A stretch of 40,713 nt of DNA from positions 1 through 40,713 of the forward strand of contig NZ_QQNA01000025.1 of assembly GCF_003346515.1 (NCBI RefSeq), written 5' to 3'. Both the position numbers and the translations under genes were made by a program. The notes under the pieces are model-generated. The model had not been told where the DNA came from and did no database searches. It was given only the letters and a program-made list of their open reading frames with translations. The stretch is from Streptomyces corynorhini (GTDB taxonomy: Bacteria; Actinomycetota; Actinomycetes; Streptomycetales; Streptomycetaceae). Numbering within the stretch: the stretch's first letter is position 1; each line of letters begins with the position of its first letter. Below are positions 1 to 8,060 of this stretch, piece by piece.

Positions 1-62
1 GGCTCGTCACGGAGGGAGCGGGGGTGGGGGTGCGGACAGGCCCGCTCCCTCCGTGACGAGCC
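1..62. repeat. Perfect 22-bp inverted repeat at the window edge
   Basis: Positions 1-22 and 41-62 are exact reverse complements, separated by an 18-base G-rich spacer. The left arm begins at the first base of the window, so the repeat may be longer. It lies inside the reading frame of the truncated gene that ends at 202, where it would encode a Gly/Ser-rich stretch. A very stable mRNA hairpin would form here. It could be a natural linker-region hairpin, a transposon-like scar or an assembly artefact; the sequence alone does not decide. Confidence 0.85.
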
Positions 63-202
63 AGTTCAAACCGCGTGAGTTGAAGGAGGACCAGATGGCC
101 GAGCTGGTCAACCGGCTGATCGGGCCGATGACCCGGTTGCTCCGTACCGAGCTGCGGCTCGACCGGGAGCGGATCGGCAAGCTGCGCGACCCACGCCATT
201 GA
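2..202 (+). CDS. Truncated small protein of the CIS operon (3' end only)
   Basis: An open frame enters from the left edge and stops with TGA at 200-202, giving the last 66 residues. The first 20 are Gly/Ser/Ala/Pro-rich and are encoded by the inverted repeat. The remainder is a charged, probably helical tail containing KEDQMAELVNRL and ending in RIGKLRDPRH. I do not recognise the family. Its place just upstream of the tube gene suggests a minor structural or assembly protein of the contractile injection system, since small proteins are interspersed among eCIS structural genes. The start lies outside the window. A gap of 195 bases without a clear gene follows, containing short repeats of CCCGTAG and other GC-rich sequence. 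Confidence 0.55.
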   Translation, partial: ARHGGSGGGGADRPAPSVTSQFKPRELKEDQMAELVNRLIGPMTRLLRTELRLDRERIGKLRDPRH

Positions 203-397
203 CCGGGCCCGACGGCCCGCGGCCCGCGCCACGCCGCGCGATCCGGCCGTGAATCCGCGGGCCGCGAACTCACGGGCCGCGCACCCGCGGCCCGTTGACC
301 CGTAGCCCGTAGCCCGTAAGCCACGATCCGCGCGGGCCCCCGACCCGGCCGGACCCCCGAACCAACCGCACGTGGAACCGCAGGAAGGCCCCACCCG

Positions 398-835
398 ATG
401 CCCCAGGAACTCGACGCAGGCTCCACCATCTTCTTCAACCTCACCATCGACGGTGAGAGCCTGGGCAACTTCAACGGTTGTGAAGGGCTCTCCTCCCAGG
501 TCGAGATCGAGCAGCGGCAGGAGGGCGGCAACAACGGATTCGTCTGGCAACTGCCCTCCCGTGTCACCTTCTCCAACATCACACTGACCCGGCCCCTCAC
601 CGAGGACACCGCGAAGGTGGCGCAGTGGATCTCCTCCGTCACCACGGGGGTGACCCGGCCCACCGGGCAGATCGCCGCGCTGCGCGCCGACGGTTCGATG
701 GTCGCCCAGTGGGGGCTGATCGACGTACTCCCGGTGAGCTGGCGCGGTCCCTCCTTCGACCCGGCGAGCCCCGCCGTGGCCACCGAGGTCCTGGAGATCG
801 CCCATCACGGCTTCACGGACGCGGGGGAGGCGTAG
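398..835 (+). CDS. CIS inner tube protein (T4 gp19/Hcp-like)
   Basis: This 145-residue protein is predicted to form the inner tube of a phage-tail-like contractile injection system, stacking as hexameric rings inside the sheath. The size and pattern fit the T4 gp19/Afp1 tube family: an N-terminal FFNLTIDGESLGNFNGCEGL strand pair, a central segment rich in Gln and Glu, the SNITLTRPLT block, and a C-terminal VLEIAHHGF strand. A purine-rich GGAAGG lies upstream of the ATG at 398. The next gene starts 3 bases after the stop, so this is an operon. The sheath, ATPase and tape-measure genes expected for such a system would lie upstream of the window. Confidence 0.9.
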   Translation: MPQELDAGSTIFFNLTIDGESLGNFNGCEGLSSQVEIEQRQEGGNNGFVWQLPSRVTFSNITLTRPLTEDTAKVAQWISSVTTGVTRPTGQIAALRADGSMVAQWGLIDVLPVSWRGPSFDPASPAVATEVLEIAHHGFTDAGEA

Positions 836-838
836 CCG

Positions 839-1561
839 ATGAGCCTCTCCAGCTTCGGCATCGGCGACAGCCTGGTACGGGCGACGCTCGCCATCCACCA
901 GCCGCCGATCGGCAGCAGCACCAGCCCCGGCGCGCTCATGAAGACGTTCAACTTCGACTTCAACCCCTCCCAGCTGTCGCTGACCCGCAGGGCACAGTGG
1001 AAGACCACGCCCACCGCCGCGGTGCGCGACGGCGCGGTCCCGGAGTTCATGGGGCCCGAGCCCCGGGAGATGACGGTGGAGATCTTCCTCGACCGCTCCG
1101 ACGACCCGGACAGCAACGACGTGCGCAAGAAGGTGGAAGCCCTCTTCTCCTGCTGCGAGACGACCACGGCGAGCATCGCCGCGAACCAGCCGTCGACCCC
1201 GTGGGTGGTCTTCGAGTGGGGCGCCTTCTCCACGGCGCGCTTCAACGCCTACGTCAGCTCCGTGGAGGCGCAGTACACCCTGTTCAACACCAATGGGATG
1301 CCGATCCGCGCCGCCTGCCAGGTGAATCTGCACGAGATCCCGAGCAGCACGCTCGGCCAGAACCCCACCTCCGGCGCGCTCACCACCCGCCGGGTGCACC
1401 GGGTCGTGGCGGGCGACTCGCTGCAGCTGCTCGCCTGGCGGGAGTACGGGGACGCCACCGCGTGGCGCACGATCGCCGAGGCCAACGACATCGACGACCC
1501 CAAGGTGCTGACACCCGGCGTCGAACTGATGCTTCCCGCCGCTGAAGAGGTCGGCCCCTGA
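839..1561 (+). CDS. CIS baseplate/hub protein with C-terminal LysM domain
   Basis: A 240-residue protein of the Afp7/Pvc7 type, in which a tube-like baseplate adaptor is followed by a LysM domain. Residues about 30-175 form the beta-rich tube-like part, including FNFDFNPSQLSLTR near the start. Residues about 180-235 are the LysM: HRVVAGDSLQLLAWREYG followed by the TWR-like TAWRTIAEANDI and a C-terminal PGVELMLP. The LysM in these proteins helps join tube and spike and need not contact peptidoglycan. The ATG at 839 has a GGGGGAGG ribosome site in front of it. The stop codon shares one base with the start of the VgrG-like gene, so translation is coupled. Confidence 0.87.
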   Translation: MSLSSFGIGDSLVRATLAIHQPPIGSSTSPGALMKTFNFDFNPSQLSLTRRAQWKTTPTAAVRDGAVPEFMGPEPREMTVEIFLDRSDDPDSNDVRKKVEALFSCCETTTASIAANQPSTPWVVFEWGAFSTARFNAYVSSVEAQYTLFNTNGMPIRAACQVNLHEIPSSTLGQNPTSGALTTRRVHRVVAGDSLQLLAWREYGDATAWRTIAEANDIDDPKVLTPGVELMLPAAEEVGP

Positions 1562-3459
1562 TGTCCGATATCGGTTTCTCCAACATCCTGACGGTGCAGA
1601 TCGCCGGCCGGAAGCTCAAGTCCCCCGAGGACAAGAAACTGGTGGGCGGCCAGGTCGACTTCGGCGCGGGGGTGCCCGGCGCGTTCCAGCTCACCTTCCG
1701 TGACGAGAAGAAGGACATCCTCGTCAAGCTGGGCGTCGAGATCGGCGTGCCCGTCGTCATCGCGCCCCTGTCGGACGGCAAGGGCACACCGCTGATCACC
1801 GGTGAGGTCACCGCGCTGGAGACGGACTACGACCGCACCGGTACCTTCACCGTCATCCGCGGCTACGACAAGGGCCACCGCATGCTGCGGCAGCGCAGGG
1901 TGGCGGCGTACAAGAACAAGACGGCCACCGAGATCGCCGTCGAACTGGCGCGCAAGAACGGCATTCCGATGGGGAAGACCCAGCGGACCAAGGGGCAGTA
2001 CGAGTTCATCAGCCAGGCCAACGTCACCGACTGGGACTTCGTCCAGCGGCTCGCGGACGAGAACGAGATGGTGATGTCCATCAACTCGATGGGCAGATTC
2101 CAGTTCGTCAAGCGGCAGCACGCCGCCCTCGCACCCCCGGAGAGCCTGCCGAGCGACAAGAGCCCGCTCCTGCTGAAGGGCGGCGAGGAGATCATGCGCT
2201 GCCGCGCGGCGGTCACCTCGGCCGACCAGGTGAGCGCCGTCGAGGCGCGCGGCTGGAACGTCACCACCAAGCAGCCCCTCGTCTCCAAGGCGCCCGCGCT
2301 GGACAACTCGGGCTTCGCCATCGGTACGACGCCGTCCGAGGTGTCCAAGACCTTCGGCAAGGCGGAACTCGTCGAGACGGAGACGCCCTACGACAAGCTG
2401 GACGAGGTCAAGCACGCGGCCGACGCCCTCGCGGACGATGTGACGTCCTCCTTCGCCGAGGTGGAGATCACGGCGCGCGGCAACACCGAGCTGCGCCCCG
2501 GCGTCGCCGTGACCCTCAAGGACGTGGGCAAGCCGTTCCAGGGCAAGTACACGGTCACCGCCGCCCGTCACACCTTCGGCGACCAGGAGCACTACCAGAC
2601 GTTCCTGAACGTCAGCGGGCGGCAGTGGCGTTCGCTGTTCGGGCTCACCTCAGGCGGCGGCGGGGCGGGCCCGGCCAGGCTGCCGAGCGTCGCCAACGCC
2701 CTGGTCACCGACATCAAGGACCCGCTGCGGCAGGGCAGGGTCAAGCTGAAGTTCCCGTGGCTGGACGACATGTACGTCAGCGACTGGACCCGTACCGTCC
2801 AGCTCGGCGGGGTCAAGGGCGGCAGTATGATCTCCCCGGACGTCGACGACGAGGTGCTGGTCGCCTTCGACCGCGGCGCCCTGGACCACCCGTACGTCAT
2901 CGGCGGTCTCTACAACGGCGTCGACAAGCCGGACCCCGTCGACGTACCGGTGTACGATCCGACGCGCGGCAAGGTCACCCGGCGTACGCTGTCCGACCGC
3001 AGCAACAACCGGATCGACCTGCTCGACCAGAGTGTCGGCCTCAAGCGCGGGGTGCGGCTCTCCACCGGCGACAACCGGCTCACCATCAACCTGGACCGGA
3101 CGAAGACCGAGATCGTCGTGGACAGCAAGGGGAAGGTCTCCATCAGAGGCTCCGGTGCGGTGGCCATCAACGCGGGCGGCAATCTCTCGCTGAACGCGGT
3201 GGGTTCCCTGACGATCCGCAGCGGCGGGCCGATGAGCATCAACGCGGCGAGCGCCCTGTCCATCAAGACGGGCGGTGTCACCTCCGTGACCTCCGGCGGT
3301 GCGCTCAACATGACGACCGGCGCGGCCATGTCGCTGACCTCGGGTGTCTCCCTGCAGATCACCGCGGCCATCAACATCGGCCTCCAGGCGGCCACGATCA
3401 AGTCCACCGGCCTCCTCACGTCCAACATGAAGCCGGTACTGACGGTAGGAGGTCTCTGA
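1561..3459 (+). CDS. CIS spike protein, VgrG/Afp8-like (gpD-gp5 fusion)
   Basis: A 632-residue central spike for the contractile injection system. Residues 1 to about 365 resemble the phage late-control D/VgrG hub; this part includes FISQANVTDWDFVQRLADE, a typical hub segment. Residues about 378-453 are the gp5-like OB fold (LVTDIKDPLRQGRVKLKFPW to VIGGLYNG). Residues about 523-617 are a strongly repetitive run of short Gly/Ser/Ala/Thr strands with INAGGNLSL- and MSINAAS-type units, expected to form the trimeric beta-helix needle. The protein shares one base with its neighbour at each end (1561 and 3459). No separate effector domain is visible at its C terminus. Confidence 0.92.
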   Translation: MSDIGFSNILTVQIAGRKLKSPEDKKLVGGQVDFGAGVPGAFQLTFRDEKKDILVKLGVEIGVPVVIAPLSDGKGTPLITGEVTALETDYDRTGTFTVIRGYDKGHRMLRQRRVAAYKNKTATEIAVELARKNGIPMGKTQRTKGQYEFISQANVTDWDFVQRLADENEMVMSINSMGRFQFVKRQHAALAPPESLPSDKSPLLLKGGEEIMRCRAAVTSADQVSAVEARGWNVTTKQPLVSKAPALDNSGFAIGTTPSEVSKTFGKAELVETETPYDKLDEVKHAADALADDVTSSFAEVEITARGNTELRPGVAVTLKDVGKPFQGKYTVTAARHTFGDQEHYQTFLNVSGRQWRSLFGLTSGGGGAGPARLPSVANALVTDIKDPLRQGRVKLKFPWLDDMYVSDWTRTVQLGGVKGGSMISPDVDDEVLVAFDRGALDHPYVIGGLYNGVDKPDPVDVPVYDPTRGKVTRRTLSDRSNNRIDLLDQSVGLKRGVRLSTGDNRLTINLDRTKTEIVVDSKGKVSIRGSGAVAINAGGNLSLNAVGSLTIRSGGPMSINAASALSIKTGGVTSVTSGGALNMTTGAAMSLTSGVSLQITAAINIGLQAATIKSTGLLTSNMKPVLTVGGL

Positions 3460-3902
3460 TGGCGGAACAGTTCGTCGGCTCCGGCTGGGCGTTCCCGCTG
3501 CGTATCAGCCCCACCGGCGGTATCGCCATGGTCAGCGGGGAACGCGAGGTCGAGGAGGCCATCCGGCTCGTCCTGTCCACGGCGCCCGGTGAGCGGCCGA
3601 TGCGGCCCGAATTCGGCTGCGCCATCCACGACATGGTCTTCGCCCCCGTCAACGAGGCCACCGCGGGCCGGATCCAGCACGAGGTGCACTCCTGCCTGGA
3701 CCGCTGGGAACCGCGCATCGAGGTGGACGAGGTGACGGTGACCGCCGGCGCGGAACAGGGCGTGCTCTTCATCGACGTCCGCTACTCGATCACCGGCACC
3801 AACAACCCGCGCAGTCTGGTCTTCCCGTTCTACGTGATCCCCTCCCACGACGGGCCCGAGGGGTCCGGCATGTCCGACGAGCACCTTGGAAGCGACCGCT
3901 GA
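3459..3902 (+). CDS. CIS baseplate wedge protein, GPW/gp25 family
   Basis: A 147-residue gp25-like protein that forms part of the inner baseplate and nucleates sheath assembly. It shows the family hallmarks: GWAFPLRI at the N terminus, the VEEAIRLVLSTAPGERPMRP block with the following EFGC (the EPR-type core of gp25 proteins), and the FIDVRYSI strand. The C terminus is a short acidic tail. The ATG at 3459 overlaps the VgrG-like stop, and its own stop overlaps the start of the baseplate J gene. The order VgrG-gp25-J-I matches known eCIS loci, except that no PAAR-type tip gene sits between VgrG and gp25. Confidence 0.92.
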   Translation: MAEQFVGSGWAFPLRISPTGGIAMVSGEREVEEAIRLVLSTAPGERPMRPEFGCAIHDMVFAPVNEATAGRIQHEVHSCLDRWEPRIEVDEVTVTAGAEQGVLFIDVRYSITGTNNPRSLVFPFYVIPSHDGPEGSGMSDEHLGSDR

Positions 3903-5860
3903 TGGCCCTGCCCTCCCCCAACCTCGACGACCGGCGCTTTCAGCAGTTCGTCGACGACGCCAAGCGCTACATCCAGCAGCGCGCCCCCGAGTGGACCGAC
4001 CACAACGTCTCCGACCCGGGCGTGACCCTGGTCGAGACGGTCGCCCACATGGCCGACCAGATCGTGTACCGGCTCAACCGGGTGCCCGAGAAGAACCACC
4101 TCGCGTTCCTGGACCTCATCGGGATCACCCTCTTCCCGCCGTCCGCCGCGCGCGCCGACGTCACGTTCTGGCTGTCGGCGCCGCAACAGCAGCCCGTCGT
4201 GCTGGCGACGGGCACCGAGGTCGCCACGGTCCGCACCCAGACCGAGGACGCGGTGGTCTTCGCCACCGAGCGCGAACTCACCGTCATCCCCTGCGAGTTG
4301 TCGTACCTGGTGGTCCAGCGGGCCGACGAGGAAGCGGTCGACCGCACCTCGGACCTCGCCGAGTCCAAGGACGTGCACTGCTTCACGGAGGCCCCGCGCC
4401 CCGGCGACCGCATGCTGTTCGGACTCAGCGCCGCCGTACCGGAGTGCGTGGTCGTCCTGGAGCTGGACAGCCAGGTGGACGGTGTCGGTGTCGACCCCCG
4501 GCAGCCGCCGCTGACCTGGGAGGCGTGGACCGCCGACGGCTGGGTGGGCTGCGACGTCGAGCGCGACACCACCGGCGGGCTCAACCGCCCCGGCGAGGTC
4601 GTGCTGCACGTCCCCGGCGGCCACGCGCTCTCGCGCACCGGCCGCCGCGAGGCGGGCTGGCTGCGCTGCCGGGTCACCGAGCCGGAGCACGACCAGCCCT
4701 TCTACACCACCTCGCCCACCATCCGCTCCGCCGAGGCGTTCAGCATCGGCGGCACGACCGGCGTCGTGCACGCCGAGACGGTGCGGGACGAGGCGCTGGG
4801 GGAGTCCACCGGGCTGCCGGGACACCGGCTGCGGCTGGCGCACAGCCCCGTCGTCGGCGGCGCGGAGCCGCTGCTCCTCCAGGTCGCCGAGCGCGACGGC
4901 TGGATCGACTGGGAGACCGTCGGCCACTTCGCCGCCTCGGGCCCCACCGACCGGCACATCACCCTGGACGCGACCACCGGCGAGATCGCCTTCGGCCCTT
5001 CCGTACGCGAACCGGACGGCACACTGCGCCAGTACGGCGCCGTAGCGCCCAAGGGCGCGCCCATCCGGGCCCGCCGCTACCGTACGGGCGGCGGAAAGGC
5101 CGGCAACGTCGCCAGGGGCGCCATCCAGGTGCTGCGCGACTCCATACCGTACGTCTCCGACGTCATCAACCGTGAGGCCGCGCGCGGCGGTGTCGACGGC
5201 GAGACCGTCGAGGAGGCGAAGCTCAGGGCACCCATCGCGCTGAGCGCCCAGGACCGTGCCGTGACCCTGCGGGACTACGAGGAGCTGGCCCGGCGCGCGG
5301 CGCCCGAGACCGCCCGCATCACCTGCCTCGCGGCCGAGCCGGACGAGCACGGCGCGCACGCCGTGCGGGTGCTGGTCGTCCCGCAGGCGGTGTCCGACCC
5401 GGGCGGCCGACTGCGCTTCGAGCAACTCGTCCCGGGAGACGACCTGTTGGGCCGCATCACCCGGTACCTGGACGAACGGCGCCTGATCGGGACCCGGCTG
5501 GCCGTCGGGCCGCCGTTCTACCAGGGCGTGACCGTCGTCGCGACCGTGCACGCCTTCCGCGGCACCGACACCGACCGGGTCAGGCGGCAGGCGCACGACG
5601 CCCTGTACCGCCACCTCGACCCGCTGACCGGGGGAGCGCACGGCACGGGCTGGCCCTTCGGCCGCCCGGTGCAGGCGGGCGAGGTGTTCGCCGTGCTGCA
5701 ACGGGTGCCGGGCGTCGAGCTGGTGGACGAGGTGCTGCTGCACCCCGCCGACCCGCTCAGCGGCAAGCGCGGCGACCCCACGGAGCGCATCGATCTCGAA
5801 CCCCCCGCGCTGGTCTTCTCGTTCGACCACCGCGTCCGGGTGATAGGGGACGCGTCGTGA
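3902..5860 (+). CDS. CIS baseplate J-like protein (gp47/Afp11 type)
   Basis: This 652-residue protein should be the large baseplate wedge component (T4 gp6/gp47, Afp11). Its N terminus contains WTDHNVSDPGVTLVETVAHM, characteristic of baseplate J proteins of actinobacterial CIS. It is followed by beta-rich domains, then GEIAFGPSVREPDG and the segment GGGKAGNVARGAIQVL typical of the J-domain core. The helical DRAVTLRDYEELARRAAPE motif and a ferredoxin-like C-terminal part (VPQAVSDPGGRLRF onward) complete the family pattern. It overlaps the preceding gene by one base and the next by four (GTGA), indicating translational coupling. Confidence 0.93.
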   Translation: MALPSPNLDDRRFQQFVDDAKRYIQQRAPEWTDHNVSDPGVTLVETVAHMADQIVYRLNRVPEKNHLAFLDLIGITLFPPSAARADVTFWLSAPQQQPVVLATGTEVATVRTQTEDAVVFATERELTVIPCELSYLVVQRADEEAVDRTSDLAESKDVHCFTEAPRPGDRMLFGLSAAVPECVVVLELDSQVDGVGVDPRQPPLTWEAWTADGWVGCDVERDTTGGLNRPGEVVLHVPGGHALSRTGRREAGWLRCRVTEPEHDQPFYTTSPTIRSAEAFSIGGTTGVVHAETVRDEALGESTGLPGHRLRLAHSPVVGGAEPLLLQVAERDGWIDWETVGHFAASGPTDRHITLDATTGEIAFGPSVREPDGTLRQYGAVAPKGAPIRARRYRTGGGKAGNVARGAIQVLRDSIPYVSDVINREAARGGVDGETVEEAKLRAPIALSAQDRAVTLRDYEELARRAAPETARITCLAAEPDEHGAHAVRVLVVPQAVSDPGGRLRFEQLVPGDDLLGRITRYLDERRLIGTRLAVGPPFYQGVTVVATVHAFRGTDTDRVRRQAHDALYRHLDPLTGGAHGTGWPFGRPVQAGEVFAVLQRVPGVELVDEVLLHPADPLSGKRGDPTERIDLEPPALVFSFDHRVRVIGDAS

Positions 5861-6564
5861 GTACGAGCGACGGCGCGAGCGGGGGCGTGGGCGTGGGCGC
5901 GGGGGTGAGCGCGAGCAGGCGCGGCGCCGTCGACGGACTCGGCTCCTCGGCCCCGCTGGGCGTGATGCTGCCCGCGGTGTTCGCCGACGACGATCTCGCC
6001 CAGCGCTTCGTGGCGGGCATCGACGAGGCCCTCGCACCGCTCCACAACGTGCTCGACTGCCTGGACGCCTACTTCACGCCGTCACTCGCGCCCGCGGACT
6101 TCACCCGCTGGCTCGGCGGCTGGGTGGGCGCGGAGACCGAAGGGTCCGACGCGGCCGGGCGCACCGAGGGAACCGCCGACCGGGACCTCACCGAGGCCCC
6201 GCTCGCCGCACCGGCCACCGGCCACCCGCAGGACACCGAGGCGACGGCCGCGCTGCGCGCCGCGGTGACCGCCGCCGTACGGCTGCACCGCATCCGCGGC
6301 ACCCGGCGCGGACTGTCCGAGGCGGTACGGCTCGCCTTCGGCGTGGAGCCCGAGATCACCGAGAGCGGCGCGGCCACCTGGGACGCCAGGCCCCTGGGCC
6401 CGGTCCCCGGCGAGGGCCGCCCGCGCCTGCACGTCACCGTACGGCTGCCGGAGCCGGGCCCCGCCGCCGAGCACCGGCTGGAGCGCCTCGTAGCGGCAGC
6501 TCGCCCCGCCCATATGCCTTACACGGTCCAGGTGACCGCAGCCGAAAGGACTTCCGACAGGTGA
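5857..6564 (+). CDS. CIS baseplate wedge protein, phage tail protein I-like
   Basis: A 235-residue protein like phage tail protein I/Afp12, the partner of baseplate J in the wedge. After a Gly/Ser-rich leader of about 25 residues, the conserved helical core starts at LPAVFADDDLAQRFVAGIDE and continues with PLHNVLDCLDAYFTPSLAP and FTRWLGGWVG. The second conserved block is AAVRLHRIRGTRRGLSEAVR. An Ala/Thr-rich segment of about 25 residues separates the two. The GTG start at 5857 overlaps the previous stop by 4 bases, and the GTG of the next gene overlaps this stop in the same manner. Confidence 0.9.
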   Translation: MSTSDGASGGVGVGAGVSASRRGAVDGLGSSAPLGVMLPAVFADDDLAQRFVAGIDEALAPLHNVLDCLDAYFTPSLAPADFTRWLGGWVGAETEGSDAAGRTEGTADRDLTEAPLAAPATGHPQDTEATAALRAAVTAAVRLHRIRGTRRGLSEAVRLAFGVEPEITESGAATWDARPLGPVPGEGRPRLHVTVRLPEPGPAAEHRLERLVAAARPAHMPYTVQVTAAERTSDR

Positions 6565-7982
6565 CCAGTCAGCAGGCTTCCCCCTCCAAGCCACCTTCTT
6601 CCGAGGTCGGCGGCGACACGGGGAACAAGCCACGCCACTGTGCCGAGTGCGGCACGCGGCCGACTCCGGGGCAGTCCTTCTGCGACGGCTGCGGCGCGGT
6701 ACTGAGCTGGACCCCGGACACCCGGGAGCAGGGTGCGCGCACGTCGGGCGGGCCGCGCGACGCGTCTGCCGCGGGCCCGGATACGCCCGCCGACGCTGAC
6801 GCTGACGCAGCCGACGCAGCCGACTCCGGCAGCCCGTATCCGGTGCGCGCACCGGCCCAGGACCCGCTGCGCGAGCCGATTCCGGGGCCCTTCCACGAGC
6901 CGCTGCGCGAGCCGGCCCAGGGGCCCTTCCACGAGCACACACGCGCCGATTCGCCGATGCCGCCGGACGAGGACGACGACACGCTGCCCACGATCCCCGT
7001 GACCCGCGCCGCGCCGTCCGCTCCCCCGGCCGCCTTCCCGGCCGATGCTCCGGCTCCTCCGGCCGCCGCCACCCCGGACTCCGACGCGAGCGCGCGGGCC
7101 AGGGCGCTGCTCGTACCGGTCGCCGAACAGCGCGCCGCCGCACCGGCACCGGACGTCGCCCCGGTCCTCCCCGGCATGCCCGCCGCGGCCCGCCCCCGGG
7201 TCCAGTCCCCGGCGGGCGAACCGGCCGAGGAGACCGGCCCCCCGTGCCCCTGGTGCGAGGTCGGCAACCGCCCCGACCGGCACTTCTGCCGACGCTGCGG
7301 CATGTCCCTCGCGGAGCGCCCCGGCGTCCCCGAGGCGCGCGCGCCCTGGTGGCGCCGGATGTGGAACTTCGGCGACGGCCCCACGCCGTGGGCGGGCGAA
7401 CGCCCCAGGCTGCGCCGGGGGATCGGCCGGATCTTCAGCTGGATCGGGTACGGTCTCGCGCTCGGACTGGTGATCTACGCGGCATTCAACGTGGGTACGG
7501 CGTGGAACGCGGCACGCGACCACTTCTCGAAGCGGGCCCAGGTCACCCCGGACTCCTACGAGGCGTCCCGCTCCTTCGGCAAGCACCCGCCGAAGCTGCT
7601 CTTCGACAAGATCAGCAACAGCTGGTGGGGCCCCGGCATCTCGGGTGACGCCAACGGCGAGTGGGTCGAGGCGCGTTTCGCGGAACCCACCCGGCTGCTG
7701 GACATCCTCGTCACGTCCGGCATCTCCACCAAGGCGTCCGACCTCACCGAGGCCGCGCTGCCGCGCCGGATGGACGCGATCGTCACCACGTCCGACGGCA
7801 AGAAGGCCACGCGCCAGATCACGCTGGACCAGATCAGCGGCCCCCAGCAGCGGAAGTTCCGGGCGCAGAACGTGGTCAGCGTACGGTTCGTCCTGCGCTC
7901 GGCCTACAACGTGGGCTCCGACAAGCAGGTCTCGATGGCCGAGATCGAGTTCTTCACCCGCGCCACGACGAACGGCACGTAG
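6561..7982 (+). CDS. Zinc-ribbon membrane protein with glycan-binding-like C domain (CisA-like CIS anchor)
   Basis: A 473-residue single-pass membrane protein at the end of the CIS operon. Two four-cysteine zinc ribbons are visible (C27/C30/C41/C44 and C229/C232/C243/C246), separated by about 180 residues rich in Pro, Ala and acidic residues. One membrane helix follows near residues 290-313 (WIGYGLALGLVIYAAF). The C-terminal part (about 320-473) is beta-rich and resembles discoidin/NADase-type glycan-binding domains; it includes SNSWWGPG and VSVRFVLRSAYNVG. The order cytoplasmic Zn ribbons, helix, external domain matches my recollection of CisA, which tethers Streptomyces CIS particles to the membrane. 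The identity is inferred from architecture and position. The GTG start overlaps the previous stop by four bases. Confidence 0.78.
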   Translation: MTSQQASPSKPPSSEVGGDTGNKPRHCAECGTRPTPGQSFCDGCGAVLSWTPDTREQGARTSGGPRDASAAGPDTPADADADAADAADSGSPYPVRAPAQDPLREPIPGPFHEPLREPAQGPFHEHTRADSPMPPDEDDDTLPTIPVTRAAPSAPPAAFPADAPAPPAAATPDSDASARARALLVPVAEQRAAAPAPDVAPVLPGMPAAARPRVQSPAGEPAEETGPPCPWCEVGNRPDRHFCRRCGMSLAERPGVPEARAPWWRRMWNFGDGPTPWAGERPRLRRGIGRIFSWIGYGLALGLVIYAAFNVGTAWNAARDHFSKRAQVTPDSYEASRSFGKHPPKLLFDKISNSWWGPGISGDANGEWVEARFAEPTRLLDILVTSGISTKASDLTEAALPRRMDAIVTTSDGKKATRQITLDQISGPQQRKFRAQNVVSVRFVLRSAYNVGSDKQVSMAEIEFFTRATTNGT

Positions 7983-8006
7983 GACCCACCGCCGCTCCGA
8001 CCCCGT

Positions 8007-8051
8007 CCGCCTCCCCAACCGGCCTTTCCACAGGCCGTGTTGGGGAGGCGG
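8007..8051. terminator. Bidirectional hairpin terminator between CIS operon and M23 gene
   Basis: A 13-bp perfect stem (CCGCCTCCCCAAC at 8007-8019 with its complement at 8039-8051) encloses a second stem (CGGCCT/AGGCCG at 8020-8037). It sits between two convergent genes, 25 bases after the last CIS gene and 10 bases before the end of the M23 gene, so it probably terminates both. No long T tract follows, as is usual in Streptomyces. Confidence 0.85.
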
Positions 8052-8060
8052 CCGGGTTTC

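Noticed and set aside
1249..2592. Long open frame on the minus strand opposite the LysM and VgrG-like genes
   Set aside because: The plus-strand frames match known CIS families. The antisense frame has no recognisable motifs and is open because of the high G/C third positions.
3830..6037. 735-codon minus-strand frame opposite gp25 and baseplate J
   Set aside because: It mirrors the codon bias of the baseplate gene and has a low-complexity Arg/Ala/Gly composition.
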